A stretch of DNA of 64,000 bases from JAJECS01 sp965243625 (GTDB taxonomy: Bacteria; Chloroflexota; UBA11872): assembly GCA_965243625.1 (NCBI GenBank), contig CBDEVI010000002.1:2852001-2916000 (forward strand), in the 5' to 3' direction. This document shows, piece after piece, positions 1 to 8,167 of this stretch. Under the pieces are notes generated by a model. The model was given only the letters and a program-made list of their open reading frames with translations. It was not told the origin of the DNA and did no database searches. Made by a program: the position numbers and the translations under genes. Position 1 is the first letter of the stretch; each line of letters begins with the position of its first letter.

Positions 1-218
1 TCGCCGGGGCGGCCATCGACGTCTTCGCCGACGAGCCGCCGCTTTCGAGTCCCTTGCTCGACGCGCCCAACGTCTTGCTGACGCCCCACTTTGCCGGACT
101 CACGGTGGAGTCGAACCGGCGAATGGCGCTGCACGCGGCGGCGGAGATTCAGCGCGTCCTCGCGGGCGAGCCGCCGCGCTGGTGCATCAATCCCGCGGCG
201 CTGGAGGCGTCGGGCTAG
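1..218 (+). CDS. D-isomer-specific 2-hydroxyacid dehydrogenase, C-terminal fragment
   Basis: Partial gene cut by the left window edge; the reading frame begins at base 3 and ends with TAG at 216-218. The 71 visible residues contain AAIDVFADEPP, the typical end of the NAD-binding domain, followed by a TPHFAGLT stretch whose His is the catalytic acid/base of the family (TPHxxGxT), and a short C-terminal helix. Family members oxidise or reduce 2-hydroxy/2-keto acids with NAD(P)H; 3-phosphoglycerate dehydrogenase and glyoxylate/hydroxypyruvate reductase share this tail. The substrate cannot be told from the fragment. It lies 35 bases before trmH on the same strand. Confidence 0.8.
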   Translation, partial: AGAAIDVFADEPPLSSPLLDAPNVLLTPHFAGLTVESNRRMALHAAAEIQRVLAGEPPRWCINPAALEASG

Positions 219-253
219 GGCAGAATCGACCCGGCAGCCGGAGGAGGTCCGCG

Positions 254-844
254 ATGGCGACCGCACGCCGCATCGACCGCCTGCGGTCCGTGGCGGCGGC
301 CCGCCAGGCCGGCCTGACGGTCGTGCTCGAGGACATTCACGACCCGCACAACGCGGAGGCCGTGTTTCGCAGTTGCGACGCATTCGGCGTACAGCAGATC
401 CACCTCGTATTCGAGCACGAGGCGCCCTTCAAGCCGCGCCGCGTCGGCAAGGCCTCGTCCGCCTCGGCCAACAAGTGGCTGAGCTTCACGGTGCACCGCT
501 CGACCGCCGAGTGCCTGAGCGCGCTGCGGGCGTCGGGTCACGTGCTGGCGGCGGCTGCGCCGCCGCCGCGGGGGAGCGACCTCGCGGCAACCGACCTCAC
601 GGCGCCGCGGCTGGCGCTGATGTTCGGCAACGAGCATCGCGGGCTATCGGAGGAGGCGCTGGCCGCTGCCGATCGGGTCATGAGCATCGCCACGGTGGGC
701 ATGGTGCGCAGCCTCAACCTTTCCGTGGCCGCGGCCATCTGTCTCCACGAGGCCACGCGCCAGCGCGCCGCGACGGGCGACGACTACCGGCTGTCCGCCG
801 AGGAGCGGACCCGGCTTGTGGCCGAATGGCTCGACCGCGCCTAA
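254..844 (+). CDS. trmH: TrmH-type tRNA/rRNA 2'-O-ribose methyltransferase (SPOUT)
   Basis: A 196-residue SPOUT methyltransferase that uses SAM to methylate a ribose 2'-OH; the closest named type is tRNA Gm18 methyltransferase TrmH. The three SpoU motifs are visible: N and R of HNAEAVFRSCDAFG near the N-terminus, LMFGNEHRGLS in the middle, and MVRSLNLSVAAAICL near the end, which form the trefoil knot. There is no L30e-like N-terminal extension, which fits TrmH better than RlmB. The ATG at 254 is chosen because a GGAGGAGG Shine-Dalgarno lies about 8 bases upstream; an earlier in-frame ATG at 182 overlaps the previous gene. The exact RNA target is inferred. Confidence 0.85.
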   Translation: MATARRIDRLRSVAAARQAGLTVVLEDIHDPHNAEAVFRSCDAFGVQQIHLVFEHEAPFKPRRVGKASSASANKWLSFTVHRSTAECLSALRASGHVLAAAAPPPRGSDLAATDLTAPRLALMFGNEHRGLSEEALAAADRVMSIATVGMVRSLNLSVAAAICLHEATRQRAATGDDYRLSAEERTRLVAEWLDRA

Positions 845-880
845 GCAGGGTCCGAATGACGCCATCGGATTCACTCCAGT

Positions 881-967
881 CCGTTCGTGGTGAGCCCTTC
901 GGCAGGCTCAGGACAGGCTCTGTCGAACCATGAACGGCCCTTCGACTTCGCTCAGGGCGAACGGGGC
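881..967 (+). repeat. Dispersed inverted repeat, family A
   Basis: The intergenic stretch 845-1100 holds a copy of a short palindromic repeat with a TTCGTGGTGAGCCCTTCGGC arm and a partner arm reading CCCTTCGACTTCGCTCAGGG. Other copies are at 12177, 14065, 47784 and 55603, always between genes. Its role is unknown; such units are usually non-autonomous (REP/MITE-like). Confidence 0.8.
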
Positions 968-1100
968 GGAGTCGAATCGCAGGGCTTTCTCGGGGCATTC
1001 CTAGCACGCTGAGTGGAGCGCGGCGCACGCCCGGTCTATGCTCAATGCGCGTGACGTGTTCCATGTCGGCGCCGCGCGCCACGAGCAGGAGGCAACGCTC

Positions 1101-1646
1101 ATGACCGGGGATGTCTTCTATCAGGAGGTCAAGCCGGCGCGCTCCCCCCGGGGCTCCATCGTTCCGCCGGGGTGCCACGTCGAGACGGTGGATGGCCGCC
1201 AGGAGCTCCGCATTCCGGCGGACGTGACGCATGTCGAGACGCCAATCGTCTTTCCCGGATTCACCGTCGTCGTCGAGGGCGACGAGCTGAGCATCGACGG
1301 ACCGACGATCGTGGATGCGGCGCTCGCCGCCGAGGGTCTCGAAGCTCCCAACACGACGCTGACTACGCCCAAGGAGGTCGAGGTCATCGGTCTCTTGCGC
1401 GTCAAGTCGGTGCGCGCGCGCATCGTTCGCGGCGCCCGCATCGAATCCCAGGACATCGACGCCGGCGTGTCCACGCGGGCCGCGGAGGCCATCGTCGCCC
1501 GCAACGTGACCGTGCGCGACGGCGCCATTCGCGCGCCGCAACTCGTCGCCTCCAACGTCAGCGGCGAGAACGCCGCCGAGTCGCACGTCGCCTGGGAGGA
1601 CGCCCTGGCGCAAGGCCTCGTGCCGGAGTGGTTGCGCGGCGGCTGA
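1101..1646 (+). CDS. Hypothetical protein with bactofilin-like beta repeats
   Basis: A 181-residue protein I do not recognise. The ATG at 1101 is preceded by a CAGGAGG ribosome binding site 8 bases upstream, so the earlier in-frame ATG at 1038 is unlikely. There is no signal peptide or membrane segment. The second half is a regular alternation of short valine/isoleucine strands and glycine or aspartate turns (for example VRARIVRGARIESQDIDAGV), as in right-handed beta-helix or bactofilin-type proteins, with no enzyme motif seen. It is followed after 8 bases by the methyltransferase at 1655, so the two are probably co-transcribed. A polymer-forming role would be a guess. Confidence 0.6.
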   Translation: MTGDVFYQEVKPARSPRGSIVPPGCHVETVDGRQELRIPADVTHVETPIVFPGFTVVVEGDELSIDGPTIVDAALAAEGLEAPNTTLTTPKEVEVIGLLRVKSVRARIVRGARIESQDIDAGVSTRAAEAIVARNVTVRDGAIRAPQLVASNVSGENAAESHVAWEDALAQGLVPEWLRGG

Positions 1647-1654
1647 CCCCGGCG

Positions 1655-2443
1655 ATGGAGGCGGATGCCGCGTCCGATGCCGACGGCTACACCCTGTTCG
1701 CCTCGGTCTACGACCAGTGGCAGCAGACCTACGGGGCCGAGTACGCGCAGCTCGTCGCGCCGCGGGTGGACGAGCGACTGGCGCAGCTGTTGGGTGGGCC
1801 GCCCCGCGACCTGATCGACATCGCCTGCGGCACCGGCACGCACGCGCTGCTGCAGGCGTCGCGGGGCGTCGCCGTCACCGGCCTCGACCTGTCGGAAGCC
1901 ATGCTCGCCGTCGCGCGGGCCAAGGCCGAGGCTGCCGCGTGTCCCTTGACGCTCGTCCACGCCGACATGCGCTCGTTCGATTTGCCCAAGCCCGTCGACG
2001 CCGTGACGTGCCTTTACGCCTCGCTCAACCACTTGGCCGACTCGGCTGACCTTACGCGCACATTCGAGCGCGTCGCCGCGCACCTGCGTCCCGGCGGCGC
2101 GTTCGTGTTCGACCTCAATACGCGGGACGGATTCGAGGCGCTGTGGCGTCAGCCGGGAACGGACCGTGGACCTGGGCTCACCATCGACCGGCGCTACGCC
2201 TGGGACGACGAGGAACCGTGGGTCGCCATGCACCTGACCATCGAGCGCCGATCCGGCGAAACCGTCGAGCGCGGCCGTTCGGTTCTGCGGGCGCGGTGGT
2301 TCGAGGACGGGGAGGTGCGGACGGCGTTGACGCAAGCGGGTCTGGCGCTTGCGCACTGCACGCCGTTCAACCCCTTCCCGGAGGTCGACCGTCCGGGCAT
2401 CAAGCAGCTCTGGTCGGCCACGCGCCCCGGCGGCGACGGTTAG
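1655..2443 (+). CDS. Class I SAM-dependent methyltransferase
   Basis: A 262-residue Rossmann-fold methyltransferase. Motif I is LIDIACGTGTHAL around residues 53-65, the acidic residue ending strand 2 is in VTGLDLSEAML, and motif III/IV regions follow as VHADMRSFDL and RPGGAFVFDLNTRDG. This pattern is the broad class that methylates small molecules or proteins; the substrate is unknown. The ATG is placed 8 bases after the preceding stop. The gene ends face to face with queC: the TAG at 2441-2443 overlaps the queC stop codon on the other strand, leaving no room for a terminator between them. Confidence 0.8.
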   Translation: MEADAASDADGYTLFASVYDQWQQTYGAEYAQLVAPRVDERLAQLLGGPPRDLIDIACGTGTHALLQASRGVAVTGLDLSEAMLAVARAKAEAAACPLTLVHADMRSFDLPKPVDAVTCLYASLNHLADSADLTRTFERVAAHLRPGGAFVFDLNTRDGFEALWRQPGTDRGPGLTIDRRYAWDDEEPWVAMHLTIERRSGETVERGRSVLRARWFEDGEVRTALTQAGLALAHCTPFNPFPEVDRPGIKQLWSATRPGGDG

Positions 2444-3108
2444 AGCGGACCGAGCCGCGCGTAGCTGGTGGGGTCGTCCACGCCGGCGTCGATGAACCCG
2501 CGGCGGCGTTCGCCGCACTTGCCGCACACGCCGCAGTGACCGCCGTCCACCGGATCGGCGCATGACAGCGCGTGCTGCACCGGCAAGTGGGCGCCGGCGC
2601 GGATTACGTCCGCTTTGTGCATGCCGGCCAGCGGCGTGAGGATGTGCACCGGCGCGTCCAGCGCCAGGCCCGCCGACTGCTCCAGGCTGCGAAAGAACTC
2701 GGGCCGGGCGTCCGGAAACGGGTTGCTGGCGAGACTGCCGATGGCGACGTGGGCGATCCCGTGGATCGCGCCATAGGTTGCCGCCGTGCTCAGCAGCAGC
2801 AGGTTGCGGCCCGGCAGATACCACTCCTCGTCCGGCCGGCTGGCGTCGGGCACGTCCTCGCCGCCGGTGCTCCAGTGCCGGCCGTAGAGTGAGCGCGCGC
2901 CCAGATCGAGCTCGACGAGCGGCTGCACCGACGCGTTGCCCAGGGCCTCGAAGTATCGCTCCAGGGCGTCCCGCTCGGCCTCTTCCCACTTGAGCCCGGC
3001 CCGCACGAAGAGCGGCGCCACCCGGTCGAACTCGTCGGTGAGCAGGCCCGCCATGATCGCGCTGTCGAGTCCGCTCACGAGTGCGGCGACGGTGCGCGGC
3101 TGCGGCAT
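2440..3108 (-). CDS. queC: 7-cyano-7-deazaguanine synthase QueC-like
   Basis: A 222-residue protein of the QueC family, which converts 7-carboxy-7-deazaguanine to preQ0 with ATP and ammonia in the queuosine pathway. The C-terminal zinc site is clear: a Cys in ALSCADPVDGG followed by HCGVCGKCGERRRGF, giving four cysteines with the usual spacing. The N-terminal PP-loop, normally SGGxDS, reads VSGLDSA here: the first Ser is Val and the first Gly is Ser, an unusual variant of the ATP-binding loop. queD lies divergently 0.9 kb away with a pteridine-reductase-like gene between, which supports the assignment. No queE is present in the window. Confidence 0.8.
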   Translation of the reverse strand: MPQPRTVAALVSGLDSAIMAGLLTDEFDRVAPLFVRAGLKWEEAERDALERYFEALGNASVQPLVELDLGARSLYGRHWSTGGEDVPDASRPDEEWYLPGRNLLLLSTAATYGAIHGIAHVAIGSLASNPFPDARPEFFRSLEQSAGLALDAPVHILTPLAGMHKADVIRAGAHLPVQHALSCADPVDGGHCGVCGKCGERRRGFIDAGVDDPTSYARLGPL

Positions 3109-3228
3109 TCGGTGTGCTCCCGGCGTGTGCGGGAACGACCACCGCCCCGCGCGGAACCCATGCTAGGTTAGAGGCGACCGCATTGCCTCTTCGCGCGACC
3201 ACGGCGGTTGCGCACCAACGAGTCGCCC

Positions 3229-3963
3229 ATGGATCTTCAAGGCGCCACAGTCGTCGTCACCGGCGGCGCGATCCGCGTGGGACGCCACGTCGCCGGGCGC
3301 CTGGCCGAGCGCGGCGCCAACATCGTGGTGAACTACCGCACCTCGGCCCGCGAAGCCGAGGCGGCCGTCGCGGAGTTTCAGGGCCGTGGCGTGGGCAGCC
3401 TGGCCGTCCAGGCGGACGTTTCGACCCGTGCCGGCGTGCAGGCGATCCTCGACGCGGCGGTGGCTGAGTTCGGGTCGGTCGAGGTGCTCATCAACAACGC
3501 GTCCATCTACGACCCGACGCCCTTCGCCGAGCTGGACGAGGCGGATTTCGATCGAAACATCGCCGTCAACCTCAAGGGGCCCTACCTGGGGTGCTGGCTG
3601 TTCGGCCGGCACATGCAGGCGCAGGGGCGGGGCAAGATTCTCAACGTCGCCGACTGGGCGGTGGAGCGTCCCTACGTGAACTACGCGCCCTATTTCGTCG
3701 CCAAGGGCGGCGTCGTGGCGCTCACCCGCGTCATGGCCAAGGAGCTCGCGCCCGCCGTCCAGGTGAACGCCGTGGCTCCGGGGCCTATCCTGATGCCGGC
3801 AGACTTCGACGAGGAGACGATTCGCGCGGTGGAGCAAGCCACGCCCCTGGGACGCATCGGCCACCCCGAGGACATCGCCCAGACGATTCTCTATCTCGTC
3901 GAGGGCACCGACTTCGTGACGGGCGCCGTGGTCCCGGTCGATGGTGGCCGCACCGTCTCGTGA
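3229..3963 (+). CDS. Pteridine-reductase-like short-chain dehydrogenase
   Basis: A 244-residue NAD(P)H-dependent SDR. The cofactor loop TGGAIRVGRHVA (residues 11-22) has the TGGAxRxGR form of pteridine reductase PTR1 and FolM rather than the usual TGxxxGIG. The catalytic Tyr155-x3-Lys159 is in YFVAKGG. The position normally held by the catalytic Ser is Asp142 (NVADWA), again as in PTR1/FolM. It probably reduces a pterin or related molecule. It sits 17 bases before queD, itself a pterin-type enzyme, and divergent from queC, so a role in deazapurine or pterin metabolism is inferred. ATG at 3229 is preferred over 3208 because it begins the fold directly. Confidence 0.75.
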   Translation: MDLQGATVVVTGGAIRVGRHVAGRLAERGANIVVNYRTSAREAEAAVAEFQGRGVGSLAVQADVSTRAGVQAILDAAVAEFGSVEVLINNASIYDPTPFAELDEADFDRNIAVNLKGPYLGCWLFGRHMQAQGRGKILNVADWAVERPYVNYAPYFVAKGGVVALTRVMAKELAPAVQVNAVAPGPILMPADFDEETIRAVEQATPLGRIGHPEDIAQTILYLVEGTDFVTGAVVPVDGGRTVS

Positions 3964-3980
3964 GCTAACGGAGGCCTGTC

Positions 3981-4439
3981 ATGTACGAAATCGTCAAGCA
4001 CATCGACTTCTGCTTCGGCCACCGCTTGCTGGACTACGAGGGCAAGTGCAACCAACCCCACGGTCACAACGGTCGCGCCGAGATTCGCCTTCGGGCGGAT
4101 TCGCTGGACGACCTGGGGATGGTCGCCGACTTTCGTGACGTGCGGCGCACCGTCGAATCGTGGATCAACGCCAATCTCGACCATCGCATGATCCTGCAGC
4201 GCGGCGACCCGTTGATCGAGGCGATCGAGGGCCTCGGCCAGCGCGCCTACGTGATGGACGAAAACCCCACCACCGAAAACATGGCCCGCATGCTGTTCCA
4301 GCAGGTGCGACAGCTTGGCTTGCCGGTGGTCGGTGTGACCTTGTGGGAGACGCCGGACTCCTACGCCACTTATGCGCCCGAGCCGGCGCGCGCGGCGCGG
4401 CCAAACGGCGCGACACGCGCTTCGGTGACCTCCACCTAG
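3981..4439 (+). CDS. queD: 6-carboxytetrahydropterin synthase QueD
   Basis: A 152-residue member of the 6-pyruvoyl-tetrahydropterin synthase family. Zinc ligands His14 (CFGHRLL), His27 and His29 (PHGHNG) and the catalytic Cys23 are all present; the CxxxHGH spacing is the one linked to QueD rather than to the folate-pathway variant. QueD turns dihydroneopterin triphosphate into 6-carboxy-tetrahydropterin, the first committed step to preQ0. Final strand residues WETPDSYATY carry the conserved Glu. A GGAGG sequence lies just before the ATG, and the gene follows the SDR by 17 bases, so the two likely form an operon. Confidence 0.88.
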   Translation: MYEIVKHIDFCFGHRLLDYEGKCNQPHGHNGRAEIRLRADSLDDLGMVADFRDVRRTVESWINANLDHRMILQRGDPLIEAIEGLGQRAYVMDENPTTENMARMLFQQVRQLGLPVVGVTLWETPDSYATYAPEPARAARPNGATRASVTST

Positions 4440-4452
4440 CTCCCTGAGGCGC

Positions 4453-6357
4453 ATGGCCGCGCGGGCGCGTGTCCGGGCCCATCGGCCGGTCCGGCAGTGG
4501 TTGGGCGGAACGCGCGACGCCTTCACCGGCTGGCGCGCGGCTCTCTGCCTGCCGGGTCTGCTGGCCCTCCTGGCGCTGGGCGGCTGCGAGACGACGCCCG
4601 ACGACGTGGCTCCGACCGCCGCGCCGTCGCCCGCCGCGATCGCGTCGACGCCTGCGGCCACACCGACCCCTGCCCCAGCGCCCGAGCCCACGCCGCCGGC
4701 CGTCGATACCCCGACGCCGCGACCCCTGGCGGACTTTGGCGACGCGCCGGACGGCGTCTCCGCCGGCTATCCCAATCCGCGGGTGATCGGGCGCTTTCCC
4801 ACCCGGCTGTCGTCGCTCACGGCCGAAGGCCCGGGCGCCCATGTCCGCCGACCCGGGCTCGACCGGCTCGGCTCCAGCGTGACGACCGAGTCCGACGCCG
4901 ACGACCCGGCCGACCCCGACGGCGTGCCCAACCTGGTCAACCAGGACGCCGGTGACGACGGCGTCCTGGGCCTCTCGGTGAGCCTCGCGCCGCCGCGGGC
5001 GCTGGCGCAACTCACTGTCGCGGTCACCCTGGGCCCTGCCGCGCCTTCCGGTCCGCGCCGCATCAATGTCTTGATTGACATCAATCGCGACGGCCGCTGG
5101 ACGAGCCCGGAGGAATGGGTGCTGCAGGACTGGGAAGTGGAGCTCGAGCCGGGGGCGTCCGAAACCTTCGTCAGTCCGGGCTTCTCGATGCTGGACGGCC
5201 AGGTGTTGCCCGAAGGGGCGTGGATGCGCGTGGTGCTCACTCGCGAAAGCCTCGCCGGAGAGCCGTGGGACGGCAGCGGGAGCTGGGAGTTCGGCGAGGT
5301 CGAGGACTATCAGCTGGCGCTGCCGGAAATTGCGCGCCCGGACGGCTCCCGTCCGGCACTCGCGGTCGTGGAGTGTCCCGGCCAGCTCGAGTGGATCGAG
5401 GCGGTGGTCGTGCGGGAGGCCGCCTGCGCGGTTACCAATATCGGCGAGGAAGGCGACTTCACGGCGCGCGTGGTGCGCAGCTCGGGTTCGGTCTCGCTCG
5501 TTCCCGACACGGTGGCCGGCGAGACCCTGCACGCCGGCGCCACGCGGACCGCCGCGTTCGTGCTCGTGCGCACCGATGCGGAAACCCTCTGGCGGGTGCG
5601 CCCCATCACGGTGTCGCTGGCCGGACAGGTCGATTCAGGCGTCGTGGTGCTCGGTATTACGCCTCACCGCACCGCCCTAAGCATCCGCCCGGCCGATCCA
5701 GCCGTGCGCACGTTCGATCGCGACGCGCAGGAGGACTACTTCGATATCACCAACTTATCGCCGACCGAAGGATTTGGCTTCGCCGACATTCAGCGCGTCG
5801 CCCTGGGCACGGCGGCCATCGACAGCGTCGGGCTCGACGTTTTGCGCCGGTCGTATTTCACCGTGGGCGGATTGAGCGGAGCAGTGGCAGGCGACTATGT
5901 GGCCGCCATCATCGACATGGTCGACCCGATTCCGCTGGCCGATTCCGCGCTTGGATGGCGCGTGTCGCTGGCGCTGGAAGCCAATGACGACCCGGCGGAC
6001 AACTGGCGGCCGCGCGTGCGGGACTTCGACCTCTATCAGGGCACCGATCAGTGGTATGAGCTCATCTACCTGCCGACCCTCGATCCCGTGTGGCGCATCC
6101 AGCGCCGGGTCGCGCTGGCGCCCTCGCAGGCGCTTCCATCGAACGCCATCGCCTTCATCGACGGACGGCGCGTGTTGCTGCTGATCCCGGAGTCCGAGCT
6201 GGAGCGCACGCCAGCCGACGTGCGCTTCCGCGTGATGACCTTCGTGCACGAGCCCGACGATCCGAGCGGCACGGTCGAGCCCTCCATGGCCGACGTCTTC
6301 CCGCCGCTCGACCAGCCGCTGCAGACCTTCGGCCCGCGCACCGATCCGCTCGGGTAG
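4453..6357 (+). CDS. GEVED-domain lipoprotein
   Basis: A 634-residue exported lipoprotein. A hydrophobic signal (residues about 28-44) ends in a lipobox ALGGC with Cys45 as lipid attachment site, followed by a 45-residue Thr/Pro-rich tether. DFGDAPDG at 94-101 opens a domain that ends in FGEVEDY at 280-286, the hallmark of the GEVED domain found in large surface proteins; it includes an LIDINRDG metal-binding-like loop. The remaining 340 residues are beta-rich and unrecognised. The role is probably structural or adhesive at the cell surface. It starts 14 bases after queD but is functionally unrelated. Confidence 0.75.
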   Translation: MAARARVRAHRPVRQWLGGTRDAFTGWRAALCLPGLLALLALGGCETTPDDVAPTAAPSPAAIASTPAATPTPAPAPEPTPPAVDTPTPRPLADFGDAPDGVSAGYPNPRVIGRFPTRLSSLTAEGPGAHVRRPGLDRLGSSVTTESDADDPADPDGVPNLVNQDAGDDGVLGLSVSLAPPRALAQLTVAVTLGPAAPSGPRRINVLIDINRDGRWTSPEEWVLQDWEVELEPGASETFVSPGFSMLDGQVLPEGAWMRVVLTRESLAGEPWDGSGSWEFGEVEDYQLALPEIARPDGSRPALAVVECPGQLEWIEAVVVREAACAVTNIGEEGDFTARVVRSSGSVSLVPDTVAGETLHAGATRTAAFVLVRTDAETLWRVRPITVSLAGQVDSGVVVLGITPHRTALSIRPADPAVRTFDRDAQEDYFDITNLSPTEGFGFADIQRVALGTAAIDSVGLDVLRRSYFTVGGLSGAVAGDYVAAIIDMVDPIPLADSALGWRVSLALEANDDPADNWRPRVRDFDLYQGTDQWYELIYLPTLDPVWRIQRRVALAPSQALPSNAIAFIDGRRVLLLIPESELERTPADVRFRVMTFVHEPDDPSGTVEPSMADVFPPLDQPLQTFGPRTDPLG

Positions 6358-6398
6358 ACCGCTCTCGTTCCCGTCCGCCGGCCGTCTCGTGGTTCGAA

Positions 6399-8063
6399 GT
6401 GCTCACCCGCCGCGCGTGGCGTAAGGTTCGCTGGCAGCGCTCCAGGGGAGGCACGCCGCTGATCCCTCGCCCCATCGGCCGGCGTCGCGTGCTGGCGTTG
6501 GGCGCCGCGTCCGCGCTGCTCCCCGTGCTCGCGGGGTCCGCGACAACCATGCCGGCGGCCGCGGACACCACAACCACCGCGCCGGAGCACGACTTTCCCA
6601 TCGAAAACGGCCGTCACTACCCGCAAGCCAGCGACGAGGCCGGGCGCGGCTATGAGATCCGCAACGTCGGCGATGTCACCTGGTGGGATAGCTACCGCGG
6701 CCTGGGCGGTCTGCCGGTGCTGGGTCCGCCGCGCAGCGCGACATTCACGGCCAATGGGTTCGAATACCAGGCCTTGCGCTACGGCCTGCTGCAATGGAAG
6801 GCGGCCGAAGGTCGGGTCGTGCTGGCCAATGCGCTGGAGATCATGGACCGCGAGGGCCACACCGATTGGCTCTACCACGCCCGTCAGGTGCCCCGTCCCA
6901 TCGAGGACGACGGCTCGACGTCGTTCCAGCACGCCGTTGAGATTCGCACCGGCTGGCTCACCGACGACGCGATCCGCGGAGTGTTCGAGTCCAACCCGGA
7001 TCCCATCGGTCGCCTGGTCTGGACCGCCGACCACTCGCGCGATCGGTGGGGGCTGCCGATGTCCCGCCCCGAGCGCCTGGGTCCGTTCGTGGCGCAGCGA
7101 TTCCAGCGCGGCGTCCTGCAGCACTGGATTGACGAAGTGGAGGGACTCCCGGCGCCCGGCAGCGTGACGACGGTGCTGCTGGACGAGGTGCTGCGAGAGG
7201 TTGGCGTGATGCCGAAGGCGGCGCTGGCGTCAGTCGACTCGGCGGCGGCGCTGACCCAGGCGGCTGGAAACACCGTCGGCGACCAACTGGAAACCGCCAT
7301 CAACGCCCGCCTGGCCGGCGAGCCGGGCAACTGGGCGGTCTACGCAGCCCCCTCCGGCTCGGACGCCGAGGTCGCCATCAATGCCGACGCCGCGGTGCGG
7401 GCGGCGAGCCTGTGGAAGCTCCCCCTGCTCGTCGAGGCCTACCGGCAGCGCGCGGTCATTGGTCTTGACTTCGACACCATGCTCGAGATGAATGAGAGCG
7501 TGCTCGATCGCCTCGAACCGCCGGTCACGCTCGCGCTTGGCCAGCGCCTCACGATCGAACGCGCGCTGGAGCGGACCATGACCTTCAGCGACAACGCGGC
7601 GGCGGTCTTGCTTGCCGACCACATCGGCTATCCCAACATGCAATGGACGCTGGGACAGCTCGGCCTCACGGCCACCGACGTGTTCACCACGCAGCCGGTG
7701 ACGACCGCGCGCGAGGCGGCCATGCTGCTGGAGGTTGCGCTCGGCATGCGACCCGCGCACTGGTCGCGGACGCTGGATGACGTCCAGGGCATGCGTACCC
7801 TGCTGCTCGGCGAGACGCGCAACAACCGCATCCCCGCCCGGCTGCCCGCGGGAACAGCCGTGGCCCACAAGACCGGCGACCTCGCCGGCATCTCCAACGA
7901 CGTCGGGGTCGTCTACGCCTCGACCGGACCCATCACCATGGCGATCCTGGCGCACGACGTTCCGGGGCATGGGCGCGCCGAGGCGACGGCGGCCGAGATT
8001 GCGGCCATGGTCGTGGGCAGCTACGACCCCCAACTTGTGCAAGGTTCCTCACCGGCAGGCTGA
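6399..8063 (+). CDS. Exported serine hydrolase (beta-lactamase-like) with N-terminal duplicated Gly/Trp domain
   Basis: About 554 residues. The N-terminus has a twin-arginine signal (GRRRVLALGAASA, cleavage after AAA). Residues about 66-300 are a duplicated domain (GGLPVLGPP...LLQW and WGLPMS...VLQHW) also present in the genes at 15628 and 48946. The C-terminal half is a class A beta-lactamase/PBP-type serine hydrolase: Ser337-x-x-Lys340 (SLWK), Ser397-Asp-Asn, and Lys491-Thr-Gly. Only about 30 residues separate SDN from the TT motif, so the omega loop with the deacylating Glu166 seems missing; a cell-wall peptidase role fits better than antibiotic hydrolysis. GTG at 6399 is used; a CTG at 6459 has a much better ribosome binding site (AGGGGAGG) and may be the real start. 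Confidence 0.75.
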   Translation: MLTRRAWRKVRWQRSRGGTPLIPRPIGRRRVLALGAASALLPVLAGSATTMPAAADTTTTAPEHDFPIENGRHYPQASDEAGRGYEIRNVGDVTWWDSYRGLGGLPVLGPPRSATFTANGFEYQALRYGLLQWKAAEGRVVLANALEIMDREGHTDWLYHARQVPRPIEDDGSTSFQHAVEIRTGWLTDDAIRGVFESNPDPIGRLVWTADHSRDRWGLPMSRPERLGPFVAQRFQRGVLQHWIDEVEGLPAPGSVTTVLLDEVLREVGVMPKAALASVDSAAALTQAAGNTVGDQLETAINARLAGEPGNWAVYAAPSGSDAEVAINADAAVRAASLWKLPLLVEAYRQRAVIGLDFDTMLEMNESVLDRLEPPVTLALGQRLTIERALERTMTFSDNAAAVLLADHIGYPNMQWTLGQLGLTATDVFTTQPVTTAREAAMLLEVALGMRPAHWSRTLDDVQGMRTLLLGETRNNRIPARLPAGTAVAHKTGDLAGISNDVGVVYASTGPITMAILAHDVPGHGRAEATAAEIAAMVVGSYDPQLVQGSSPAG

Positions 8064-8167
8064 AACCGCGGTCGCTCCCGCAGGCTTGTGTGCGCGATCC
8101 CACGCACCGCCGGCTGACTTGAGCAGTACCATCGGGTAACAGATACGCGTTGCTCATGGAGCGGACC

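Noticed and set aside
1121..3202. Long reading frame (693 codons) on the minus strand over several genes
   Set aside because: High-GC shadow of the genes at 1101, 1655 and queC; low-complexity Arg/Gly/Ala-rich sequence without family motifs.
7400..7880. Antibiotic-resistance beta-lactamase
   Set aside because: SxxK, SDN and KTG are present but the omega-loop Glu seems absent and the protein has a wall-binding-type N-terminal domain; cell-wall peptidase-like function is more likely.
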